NCBI RefSeq assembly: GCF_002272135.1
Contig: NZ_NPBF01000006.1
Location: 1-39,040 of the forward strand
Origin: Virgibacillus sp. 7505
Lineage (GTDB): Bacteria > Bacillota > Bacilli > Bacillales > Amphibacillaceae
Reading direction: 5' to 3'
Length of the DNA: 39,040 nt
Notes under the pieces: generated by a model
What the model saw: only the letters and a program-made list of their open reading frames with translations
Databases searched by the model: none
What the model was told of the DNA's origin: nothing
Translations under genes and position numbers: made by a program
Shown: in pieces, positions 17,674-24,846 of the stretch
Numbering within the stretch: position 1 is the first letter of the stretch
How the letters are laid out: each line of letters begins with the position of its first letter

Positions 17674-18561
17674 TTAAATATATGATGTAGCAGCCAGCAT
17701 CTGTTTCACCCACTCTTTACGTCTATCTGGTTCAATCAGATTATCATCCTTTACATACCGCATCATATAGAATCCATCTGCAGCAGAAATACTAAGCACG
17801 ATCTCATGCTGCAGACATCCTTTTTTTCTAACTTTCGTTTCTACAATGCAATAATTCTTTTCCTGCGCTAACACTTCCCCAAACTCTATCTCATTGGATT
17901 GAAGATAGGTCGCTGTATGATCTGCTATAGACGGTGCTTCCATTTCTTCATAATAATCGATCGTGAATGTTTCTTTTGTGTTATATGCGTATATTTCCTC
18001 AGCCGAGGTGTACATAAGCATTTCACTACCGTTGTACATTGTATAAGTGACAGGAAGTAAGTTTTCCAATGTAAATGCCGGAAGGAAACGCTCCATGTTT
18101 TCAAAGTAATCAGCTTGAGCCGGTACAACTGACTTTGCATCTGGCAGCCTATCGCCTTTTCCATCAAGGAATACCTCACTATACTTCTGATATCTTGTGA
18201 CCCAGATATTCCTCCCTTCTACCTGCACCTGTACATAGAAACTGGTTATATTATTCGGATTATCCCCATTCTCATCCGCTTCATTGACACACGTGTACAT
18301 ATGCTTACGCGTATAAGTAAATGCGGCTTCCTGCTCCGATTGTTCCAAGATTTCAAAGTTAAGTAATTGTGATTCGACATTATAAATCTGGAAGGTCATC
18401 ATTAAGCTGAAATGGTTCAAAAATGACATATCCCTGTGTTCTGGATGAAACATATCAGTTAGCTTGTCTATGTCCTTTGCGACGAAAGTCTTCTCAAGTT
18501 TCCGTATGAGCTTTATTAATGTCTCTTCATTAATAGTGGCTTTTCTTTTAAATAGTGACAT
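17674..18561 (-). CDS. Hypothetical protein, possible NTF2-like fold
   Basis: A 295-residue soluble protein without signal peptide or membrane segments. The N-terminal 120 residues (LEKTFVAKDIDKLTDMFHPEHRDMSFLNHFSLMMTFQIYNVE...) resemble SnoaL/NTF2-like domains in outline: a helix pair followed by a curved sheet. A second region of similar length (YNTKETFTIDYYEEMEAPSIADHTATYL...) may be another copy. This is a weak structural guess only. It is a monocistronic gene facing away from the proS leader. I do not recognise a named family. Confidence 0.7.
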   Translation of the reverse strand: MSLFKRKATINEETLIKLIRKLEKTFVAKDIDKLTDMFHPEHRDMSFLNHFSLMMTFQIYNVESQLLNFEILEQSEQEAAFTYTRKHMYTCVNEADENGDNPNNITSFYVQVQVEGRNIWVTRYQKYSEVFLDGKGDRLPDAKSVVPAQADYFENMERFLPAFTLENLLPVTYTMYNGSEMLMYTSAEEIYAYNTKETFTIDYYEEMEAPSIADHTATYLQSNEIEFGEVLAQEKNYCIVETKVRKKGCLQHEIVLSISAADGFYMMRYVKDDNLIEPDRRKEWVKQMLAATSYI

Positions 18562-18621
18562 AATGGACTCCTTTTTTAAGCGTACTCAACTTCACAGTAT
18601 AGGATTCGCTATATAAAATCA

Positions 18622-18687
18622 CTAAGGCTTCTGCCTTGTTTTTTTCGCAAAAACTCGTTTAATCCTGGTAAAATGTATGTGTTTTTC
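18622..18687 (+). repeat. Orphan copy of the ~66-bp LXG-gene leader element
   Basis: This stretch aligns without gaps to 33556-33621 and 22376-22441, which sit upstream of the two LXG toxin genes. The shared core is CTGGTAAAA, five or so variable bases, then ATG-GTTTTT, with an upstream AAG-CTTCTG...GTTTTT part. Here no LXG gene follows; the next features are the proS T-box and proS. In this copy AAGGC-TTCT-GCCTT-GTTTTTTT could also fold as a small terminator. The 18562-18780 gap holds nothing else that I can see. Confidence 0.6.
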
Positions 18688-18789
18688 CTATTATCTCCTC
18701 ATGTAACTACTAAGCTATATTTTTAGGATGATATATGTTATTGAATTCCACCGAACAACTTGCTATATTAAATTAATAAATAACCAATC

Positions 18790-19016
18790 AATGATGTGAC
18801 CAAGTAAATAAGGATTGTGAAACAGAAAATATAGCCTTGGCTGAGAGCTATATCACCCCTTCTTATTGAAACCTGCCACGGAGATGTTAGATAAAAACTA
18901 ACCGAGTCGTTTCGTTACAAACGTAGAGGACTTAATATTTTATATTAAGTTGAACTAAGGTGGTACCACGTCTGTTAAGCATAGAGACGTCCTTTCTGGA
19001 CTCTCTATGCTTTTTA
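18790..19016 (+). promoter_or_regulatory. T-box leader (tRNA-Pro-responsive) of proS
   Basis: The conserved T-box AAGGTGGTACCACG is at 18957-18970, with TGGT to pair with the tRNA acceptor end; T matches the A discriminator expected for tRNA-Pro. It is followed by a terminator stem (GCATAGAGA at 18979-18987 with TCTCTATGC at 19002-19010, inner GTCC/GGAC) and TTTTT. The upstream stem I region includes an apical hairpin ATATAGC/GCTATAT. A likely specifier is CCT (proline) at 18872-18874. Uncharged tRNA-Pro should stabilise the antiterminator and switch proS on. Confidence 0.92.
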
Positions 19017-19036
19017 TATTTTAAGGAGGAAAAACA

Positions 19037-20473
19037 ATGTCCCAAAAGACAAACGATTTTACAAAGTGGTATATTGATACGATTCAAAAAGCTGATTTAA
19101 TTGATTACACGCCGGTCCGCGGCAGTATCGCATTCAAGCCGGACGGCTATGAGATCTGGGAGCATATTAAAGAAGAAATGGATAAGCGATTTAAGGAGAC
19201 TGGTCACCGTAATGCCTACTTCCCTATGCTAATTCCTGAATCTTTCTTCCAAAAGGAAAAGGATCATATTGAGGGCTTCTCTCCGGAGCTTCCTTGGGTG
19301 ACTGAAGCTGCTGGTGAACAATTAGAAGAGCGTCTGGCATTGCGTCCGACATCGGAAACGATGATTGGCCATTTGTACTCTAACTGGATTAAGAGCTATC
19401 GTGATCTTCCTGTACTAATTAATCAGTGGGCGAATGTATTCCGCTGGGAGAAGAAAACTCTTCCATTCATTCGCACATCTGAATTCCTATGGCAGGAAGG
19501 TCATACGGCTCACGTGGATGAAGAAGATGCACGTAAAGAAACGATGCAAATGCTCAGCATCTACAAACAAGTCGTGGAAGAATTGCTCGCAATTCCTGTT
19601 TACGATGGACAAAAAACGCCATCTGAACGCTTTGCTGGTGCAGTCGACACCTTCTCTATCGAAGCAATGATGAAGGATGGAAAAGCCGTACAAGCTGGTA
19701 CCTCCCACTACTTAGGAACAAAATTTGCGGAAGCTTTTGATATCAAATATCTGAACAAAGAGAACAAGCACACACACGTGCATACAACATCATGGGGTAC
19801 ATCCACACGTCTGATTGGTTCCGTCATCATGGTTCATGGCGACGAGCAAGGACTTGTTTTGCCACCGAGAATCGCACCGACGCAAGTTGTGTTGATTCCA
19901 GTCGGTCCATGGAAGAAGAACCCTGCGATTATGGAGAAGCTAGACGAAATCTTTGCAGCGCTAAAAGCACAGGGCATCCGCGTTCGCCTTGATGATTCAG
20001 ACCAATCTCCTGGCTATAAATTCAATGAATGGGAGCTAAAAGGTGTCCCTGTTCGCATTGAACTAGGACCACGTGATTTGGAGAGTAATCAAGCTTTGAT
20101 GAAAGCTCGCGATGCAGATGAAAAAGCAGCCGTAGCTTTAGAATCTGTAGTCGAGAACATTCTAAAAGAACTTGAAACGATGCAAACTCGACTATTCGAG
20201 AAGGCAAAAGCATTCCGCGCAGAGCATTCCCATACGCACATCAATACAATGGAACAACTGAAGCAGCATCTGGCAGAGTCCGAACAAAACGGTCAAATTC
20301 CCGGCTGGGTTCTAGCAGGCTGGTGCGGAGATGATGCTTGCGAGGAAGGCGTAAAAGAAGAAACAAAATTCACTACACGGAACATTCCGTTTGACCCACC
20401 AGCAACTAAAAACACTTGCCTGCATTGCGGCAAGGAAGCAAAACATACAGTTTGGTTTGCTCGGGCATATTGA
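19037..20473 (+). CDS. proS: Prolyl-tRNA synthetase, short archaeal/eukaryotic type (ProS type 3)
   Basis: A 478-residue class II aminoacyl-tRNA synthetase that charges tRNA-Pro. Class II motif 2 is in the VFRWEKKTLPFIRTSEFLWQEGHTAH region and motif 3 in GTSTRLIGSVIMVHGD. An anticodon-binding domain and a C-terminal zinc-domain-like tail (CGDDACEE...CLHCGKEA) follow. The length and tail mark it as the archaeal-style enzyme, not the ~570-residue bacterial ProS with an editing insertion; bacilli often carry both. AAGGAGGAAAAACA precedes the ATG, directly behind the T-box terminator. A decayed second copy of its 3' end lies at 21159-21532. Confidence 0.95.
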   Translation: MSQKTNDFTKWYIDTIQKADLIDYTPVRGSIAFKPDGYEIWEHIKEEMDKRFKETGHRNAYFPMLIPESFFQKEKDHIEGFSPELPWVTEAAGEQLEERLALRPTSETMIGHLYSNWIKSYRDLPVLINQWANVFRWEKKTLPFIRTSEFLWQEGHTAHVDEEDARKETMQMLSIYKQVVEELLAIPVYDGQKTPSERFAGAVDTFSIEAMMKDGKAVQAGTSHYLGTKFAEAFDIKYLNKENKHTHVHTTSWGTSTRLIGSVIMVHGDEQGLVLPPRIAPTQVVLIPVGPWKKNPAIMEKLDEIFAALKAQGIRVRLDDSDQSPGYKFNEWELKGVPVRIELGPRDLESNQALMKARDADEKAAVALESVVENILKELETMQTRLFEKAKAFRAEHSHTHINTMEQLKQHLAESEQNGQIPGWVLAGWCGDDACEEGVKEETKFTTRNIPFDPPATKNTCLHCGKEAKHTVWFARAY

Positions 20474-20483
20474 TTTTTAAAAT

Positions 20484-20522
20484 AAAAATGGATTGATCCA
20501 AGTGATCAATCCATTTTTATAC
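20484..20522 (+). terminator. Terminator of proS
   Basis: AAAAATGGATTGATC (20484-20498) and GATCAATCCATTTTT (20504-20518) form a long perfect stem ending in a T-run. Confidence 0.9.
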
Positions 20523-20546
20523 TTCACCGTTCATAATGGCTGGGGA

Positions 20547-20987
20547 TTAGTATCGTTTCTCCATGAGAAGACATACCTTGCCTTCGCGCACTTTCATTTC
20601 ATACGGCGTATAGCCCATCTTTCCCCAAAAACAAACAGCTGATTTATTCCTTTTATATACCGCAAGCCGACACGTATTCGTTTGCCGGCGCAACAAACTT
20701 TCAAAATAATCATACGCTTGCTTTGAGGTATTCGAGCCCTGAAACTTCTTATGAATGACAAATGACTCTATCCAAGGTGTATTATCTAAAGGATTTTTCA
20801 TCGTAAAATCGACGATTCCAATATACTTATGGTCATTTTTGATGAGCATACGTCTCACTTTATAGGATTGCGCTTTAGCAAATGTCGTTTTTATATCTGC
20901 TATAGTAATTGATTTTCTATTTCTGGTTACTAGATTGTATTCCGGATTGGAATTCATTATTGCAAGTTCTATAAACATCTTATTCAT
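20547..20987 (-). CDS. GNAT-family N-acetyltransferase-like protein
   Basis: About 146 residues with the GNAT outline: a substrate strand (YIGIVDFTMKNPLDNTPWIESFVIHKKFQGSNTSKQAYDYFESLL), then the late strand-helix pair (TCRLAVYKRNKSAVCFWGKMGYTPYEMK) that is typical of the C-terminal half of the fold. The acetyl-CoA loop is degenerate (FQGSNTSKQ where Q/RxxGxG/A is usual). The ATG at 20987 has AGAGGAAAACGAC before it and is preferred over the start at 21011. It sits on the opposite strand between proS and the proS remnant. Substrate unknown. Confidence 0.8.
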   Translation of the reverse strand: MNKMFIELAIMNSNPEYNLVTRNRKSITIADIKTTFAKAQSYKVRRMLIKNDHKYIGIVDFTMKNPLDNTPWIESFVIHKKFQGSNTSKQAYDYFESLLRRQTNTCRLAVYKRNKSAVCFWGKMGYTPYEMKVREGKVCLLMEKRY

Positions 20988-21158
20988 GTCGTTTTCCTCT
21001 AGACTAAACATAATAGTGATTAGTAGAACCTCTCTTTTTTTTAATAGCTTATTTTTATATAAGCTACAACATCAACGTGTTTTTTACGTGTCCTTTACAT
21101 AGTATTCATTGCAAAAGTGCTTTCCAAGGACTCATTACCAAAAACCTCTACAAGGATT

Positions 21159-21532
21159 ATAATCAAGTTTTGATGAAGCTCGCGATGCAGATGAAAAAGC
21201 AGCCGTAGCTTTAGATTCTAGTCGAGAACATTCAGAAAGAACTTGAAACGATGCAAACTAGGCTATTCGAGAAAGCAAAATCATTCCGCGCAGAGCATTC
21301 CCATACGCACATCGATTTAAAACAGCATCTGGCTGAGTCCGAACAAAGCGGCCAAATTCCTGGCTGAGTGCTAGCAGGCTGGTGCGGAGATGATGCTTGT
21401 GAGGAAGGCGTAAAAGAAGAAACGAAATTCACGACACGGAACATTCCGTTCGACCCTCCCAAAACTAAAAACACTTGCCTGCATTGCGGCAAGGAAGCAA
21501 AACATGCAGTTTGGTTTGCTCTTGCATATTGA
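21159..21532 (+). pseudogene. Decayed second copy of the 3' end of proS
   Basis: The stretch matches proS 20087-20473 closely (roughly nine bases in ten by eye) from AATCAAG-TTTGATGAA to the stop codon. It lacks the first ~350 codons, has small deletions (1 nt near 21177, 2 nt near 21217, 12 nt near 21320) and an in-frame TGA at 21365-21367 replacing Trp. It cannot make a synthetase. A terminator follows it. It is either the remnant of a tandem duplication or of a second, resident or acquired, proS. Confidence 0.9.
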
Positions 21533-21536
21533 TTTC

Positions 21537-21578
21537 AGCAAAAAAGGAATGATCTAATTTAGATCATTCCTTTTTTCT
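21537..21578. terminator. Bidirectional terminator after proS remnant and racemase-like gene
   Basis: AAAAAAGGAATGATCTAA pairs with TTAGATCATTCCTTTTTT, giving a long stem with A- and T-runs on both flanks. It can serve the minus-strand gene ending at 21579 as well as the plus strand. Confidence 0.85.
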
Positions 21579-22262
21579 CTAAATGCCGAGCGTCATTTTC
21601 CGTAATTTCAGCTGACTAACTAAGGAAGTAATTAATGTATCCAATGGATTAATAATAGGACTAGAAGTCTTAATCTCAACTTCCTTAGCTGAATCCACCA
21701 TAGATAATTGTGCAACGGAGATGACCTTACCTTCCTTAATGATAGTGCTGATAAACTCGAAAATCTCTCTATCATATTCCTGTTTCAAACCCTGCATTAT
21801 CAACTTAAAAGTATCGTTTAGGACGATTACATCAATATCTAATGTTTTTTGATGATGTTCAGCATAGCGACTGAGACGTTCCATCGTACCTTTCACAGTA
21901 GCGGGATTAGTAAAAAGGATCGTCTGAGGAAGTTTCACATTACTTATGATTTCAAAATAGGGTTCATCAATTTTGAATATTGGTACAGATATTGATAGCT
22001 GTTCTTCCTGTAAGAGTGCAATATAGTTTGTACATGTAATGAGAATACCATCTACATTACATTGGGCAATCCATTCCAATTGCTCTTTCACTTTAATTTG
22101 AGCGTCCATTGATTTGAAATTATTATCAAATGTGACTCGATGCATTAAAGCAGGATCAACAAAATGGATTAATTCAACGTCATATGCAGCTAGTGCATTT
22201 TCCATATAATCAATATTTGAATAATGCGCGTGTAAACATCCTAACTTCCTTTTCAAATCCAT
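21579..22262 (-). CDS. Aspartate/glutamate racemase-superfamily protein
   Basis: About 227 residues with the two-domain, two-cysteine pattern of the Asp/Glu racemase superfamily. It has an N-terminal KLGCLHAHYSNIDYMENAL and the conserved GILITCTNYIALL loop with the catalytic-type Cys in TCTNY. The expected second-domain cysteine is not obvious (VISVAQLSMVD occupies the place), so a racemase reaction is uncertain. Other members of the fold are hydantoin racemase and maleate isomerase. The ATG at 22262 follows GAGGGGTGGG; an ATG at 22274 is also possible. It is a single gene next to the LXG leader. Confidence 0.7.
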   Translation of the reverse strand: MDLKRKLGCLHAHYSNIDYMENALAAYDVELIHFVDPALMHRVTFDNNFKSMDAQIKVKEQLEWIAQCNVDGILITCTNYIALLQEEQLSISVPIFKIDEPYFEIISNVKLPQTILFTNPATVKGTMERLSRYAEHHQKTLDIDVIVLNDTFKLIMQGLKQEYDREIFEFISTIIKEGKVISVAQLSMVDSAKEVEIKTSSPIINPLDTLITSLVSQLKLRKMTLGI

Positions 22263-22375
22263 CCCACCCCTCATTTATTTGAATCATTCTACCAATAGCC
22301 TTATTGAAATGTCTATGAACATAATTTTGAAAACTATTAACAGCCCTTCCCTCTTCTTTAATCCACACTATTCAA

Positions 22376-22441
22376 ATAAGACTTTCGCCTCGTTTTTCTT
22401 ATATGCAGCCGTTTATTACCAGTAAATTCGATGTGTTTTTC
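22376..22441 (+). repeat. LXG leader element, copy upstream of toxin 1
   Basis: This copy aligns base for base, without gaps, with 33556-33621 and 18622-18687 and lies 148 bp before the proposed toxin start at 22524. The homology between the two toxin leaders continues through CACCAAAATTTTCCTTTATTATAAT (22456-22479), which contains a -10-like TATAAT at 22474. It is probably the promoter or regulatory region of the LXG genes. Confidence 0.65.
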
Positions 22442-22511
22442 TCATTTTCCCTCGCACCAAAATTTTCCTTTATTATAATCAAACTAGGACAATAGCTAAT
22501 GGAAAAATCAG

Positions 22512-24095
22512 GTGGTGAACAACATTAAAAATCTAGATGTTCGAGACATTCAGCAGCAAGTTGACAGTACCAAGGATTTCATCAGCAAAACAAAAGAAAG
22601 CGTCGAACAAGTCAAGCAAGCTCTTAACGGCATTACAACCCTTCATGACGGATTCGCAGGAAACACCGCAGATTCCATCCGCTCCTTCTATGAAGAAGCA
22701 CACAAGCCCTTCCTCGAATTCATGGAAAGCTTTTTGGTACAATATGAAGAAGCACTAAGCACCGTCAATGAGCAAGTCCTCTCCTTCGAACCGAACGAAA
22801 GCGGCTTTATCCGCCAGGAGTTTTTAGAAGGAGAACTGACCAGTAAAATGCAAAAAGCACAGGACAGCCTATCAGCTACAACTGACGCAATCAATCAGCA
22901 GCTTAATAGTGTCAGTGATCTAGCATCCGTATCACATGTAAAAGATGATGTTTTCCTTGATTCCATCACCGATGCAAAAAAGAGAATTACTAAAACAATT
23001 GATAATATGTACGAGATGGACTCGAATGCTACTAGTAAGCTGGATAATTCCCAGGACGATATACAGCAGATGAAGACGTATGTATCTAAGCTAAGGAATG
23101 CAATTGATAAGAATAGTATTACTGTCGGGAATTATAGTTCTGACCAATTAACAAAACAGGAATTCTATAAAGACTTTCTACTATCTACTAAAGGTAAAAA
23201 AGCACAAACTAGCAACACTCCTGTACCTATTACAAGGGATGAGTTTGAAGCATTGCGTGAGCACTTCAAAGATAGTAAGAACGTCGAAGATGATAGGTTT
23301 GAATGGAACGGAGAATACATCACCTTAAATGATGGTCGTATTATAAGAGCGTATCAGGATACAACCTCCCTTCAAATGGCTTTTGAATTTGTTTCACATA
23401 TTCCTGATAAGCGTGAGGATCTTAAGGAATATAAGCAAGAAGAAGGCAAACAGATTGCTGTAGATGCCTACAATTTCCTAATAGGAGATGACTTGCGTAC
23501 CCTGACTGATCCAAATGCTTCGTTAGGTGCTTTTTCTATGGCTGCACTCTCTATGGCTGGCCCGGGTAAAGTCATTAAAGGTTATAAACTATTAAGAACA
23601 ACAGGAAAGTCTTTTAAAAAGCTCGATGACGGCGGAATACCCGCAACAAAAGCGAAAACGAAAATAGAAACGAATCAAAACGCTATAATCGCGAACAAAT
23701 TCCCTGATGAAAGTTTACCTTCTAATGGTAAGTTACTGAATTATACGATTGAAGACGGTGCTATAAAAGGCCTTAATGGTCAAAGGCATTTAGATTTCAT
23801 TATTGATGCAGAGAACAACCTCGTTATAGGGAAAAAACATCATTTCTTGGGTAATGCTCAAGATGTTAAAGCAGCAGGTCAACTCAAACTTAACGGCCAA
23901 GGTAAAGTTAGAAGAATTGATAATTTATCTGGACACTATAGGCCCACTGTTAATGAAGGTATGAACTATCCAGATCTTTTCAAACAAAATAACCTAAATA
24001 TAAATAACTCATGGTTAGAACTATATGAGATCAAGATAGATGAAGATGGATTTGTAGAGAGCATTGATAAATCAGTAAGTAGAAAATTAAAGTAG
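22512..24095 (+). CDS. LXG-domain polymorphic toxin 1 (type VII secretion substrate)
   Basis: The N-terminal ~210 residues form an LXG targeting domain: long helices, LDVRDIQQQVDSTKDFI..., ALNGITTLHDGFAGNTADSIRSFYEE, and coiled coil to ~205. A linker follows (FEWNGEYITLNDGRIIRAY), then a hydrophobic GAFSMAALSMAGPGKVIKG segment (about 335-355). The last ~110 residues are the variable toxin tip, with HHFLGNAQDVKAAGQLKLNGQGK and NLSGHYRPT. I recall SGHYxP modules at the ends of other secreted polymorphic toxins but cannot name the activity. The start may be GTG 22512/22515, or ATT 22524 with AGGTGGTGA ideally placed before it. An immunity candidate follows directly. Confidence 0.88.
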   Translation: MVNNIKNLDVRDIQQQVDSTKDFISKTKESVEQVKQALNGITTLHDGFAGNTADSIRSFYEEAHKPFLEFMESFLVQYEEALSTVNEQVLSFEPNESGFIRQEFLEGELTSKMQKAQDSLSATTDAINQQLNSVSDLASVSHVKDDVFLDSITDAKKRITKTIDNMYEMDSNATSKLDNSQDDIQQMKTYVSKLRNAIDKNSITVGNYSSDQLTKQEFYKDFLLSTKGKKAQTSNTPVPITRDEFEALREHFKDSKNVEDDRFEWNGEYITLNDGRIIRAYQDTTSLQMAFEFVSHIPDKREDLKEYKQEEGKQIAVDAYNFLIGDDLRTLTDPNASLGAFSMAALSMAGPGKVIKGYKLLRTTGKSFKKLDDGGIPATKAKTKIETNQNAIIANKFPDESLPSNGKLLNYTIEDGAIKGLNGQRHLDFIIDAENNLVIGKKHHFLGNAQDVKAAGQLKLNGQGKVRRIDNLSGHYRPTVNEGMNYPDLFKQNNLNINNSWLELYEIKIDEDGFVESIDKSVSRKLK

Positions 24096-24104
24096 GTGTT
24101 TATT

Positions 24105-24479
24105 TTGGATAGAGATAGCTTAAAAGTAAACTTAATAAAGTGTGTAAAGGAATTAGGTGTATCTGCCCTTGAAGATATAAGGTTTAAGGTTACGCCTACA
24201 GTTGAAGAAGGAAAAAAATTGAGTTCTACTGATGATTTTATGCGACTAAATATCTTAAGCCAGAAGAATTTAAATGGTAGGCTCTTTGAGATAGATAAGG
24301 TTGTTAAATTAATTTCTGGTCCTCAATCGACATTTCCAATATGGATAGATGTTGAATTATTAAAAAGCGAAGATACACATATCTTAATTGAACTAAGAAT
24401 TAGTATGAGATTTAGAAAACCAAGCTTGTTACAGAATCAAGACACTGAACACCCCCCATTCAGAGCTATAAAGAATTGA
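24105..24479 (+). CDS. Putative immunity protein for LXG toxin 1
   Basis: About 124 residues, small and soluble, with no membrane helix. The TTG at 24105 has AGGTG 6 nt before it; a GTG at 24096, directly after the toxin stop, is the alternative. The sequence (LKVNLIKCVKELGVSALEDIRFKVTPTVEEGKKLSSTDDF...IWIDVELLKSEDTHILIELRISMRFRKPS) matches no family I can name. Its place directly behind an LXG toxin and its AT-rich composition are what cognate T7SS immunity genes show, so the role is inferred from context. Confidence 0.65.
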   Translation: MDRDSLKVNLIKCVKELGVSALEDIRFKVTPTVEEGKKLSSTDDFMRLNILSQKNLNGRLFEIDKVVKLISGPQSTFPIWIDVELLKSEDTHILIELRISMRFRKPSLLQNQDTEHPPFRAIKN

Positions 24480-24568
24480 GTTCCATAGACAACAATTAGT
24501 ACAGTTTTAACTGGATGTTATCATCGCTAAAAGAGTTGATGAGTGAATAAATTAAAGAAAGAAATCAA

Positions 24569-24775
24569 ATGCACATCAATGATGATTGTGGCATAAAAAA
24601 ATGTTACGCTATTATGAGGGTATCAGTAAGAAAATACTGGGTAAGCGAAATTTTTGAGGATGTAGCAGACCTGCTGCTAAGCAGGAAATATATTGCTTGC
24701 TTAAGAAAATTAGATAAGCAATACCCAGAATTAGATTTAACGCTTTACATTGATTTTGCTGAGAGTCATATCTAA
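24569..24775 (+). CDS. Small hypothetical protein downstream of LXG locus 1
   Basis: A 68-residue ORF on the toxin strand, 90 nt after the immunity candidate, with AAAGAAAG as a weak ribosome site. The C-terminal half (EDVADLLLSRKYIACLRKLDKQYPELDLTLYIDFAESHI) reads like a real helical protein end, while the N-terminal part is less convincing. It may be a second immunity gene or the truncated end of one. It is closed by the terminator at 24793-24834. Confidence 0.4.
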   Translation: MHINDDCGIKKCYAIMRVSVRKYWVSEIFEDVADLLLSRKYIACLRKLDKQYPELDLTLYIDFAESHI

Positions 24776-24788
24776 GAGTTAAATTTAA

Positions 24789-24840
24789 GTAGGAATGCTG
24801 ATCTCTGATTTAGCTAAACCAGAGATCAGCATTCTAAAAA
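24789..24840. terminator. Bidirectional terminator between LXG locus 1 and the permease gene
   Basis: GAATGCTGATCTCTG (24793-24807) pairs perfectly with CAGAGATCAGCATTC (24820-24834) across a 12-nt loop. An A-rich flank follows on the plus strand, and moderately T-rich sequence follows on the minus strand. Confidence 0.8.
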
Positions 24841-24846
24841 TTGAAT

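Noticed and set aside
18645-18690. ComK boxes (AAAA-N5-TTTT) in the three-copy LXG leader element
   Set aside because: One copy contains a near match, but the pattern is not kept in the other two, so it does not explain the conservation.
21232-21492. Open frame of 86 residues on the minus strand
   Set aside because: It is antisense to the proS remnant and has no ribosome site or recognisable family.
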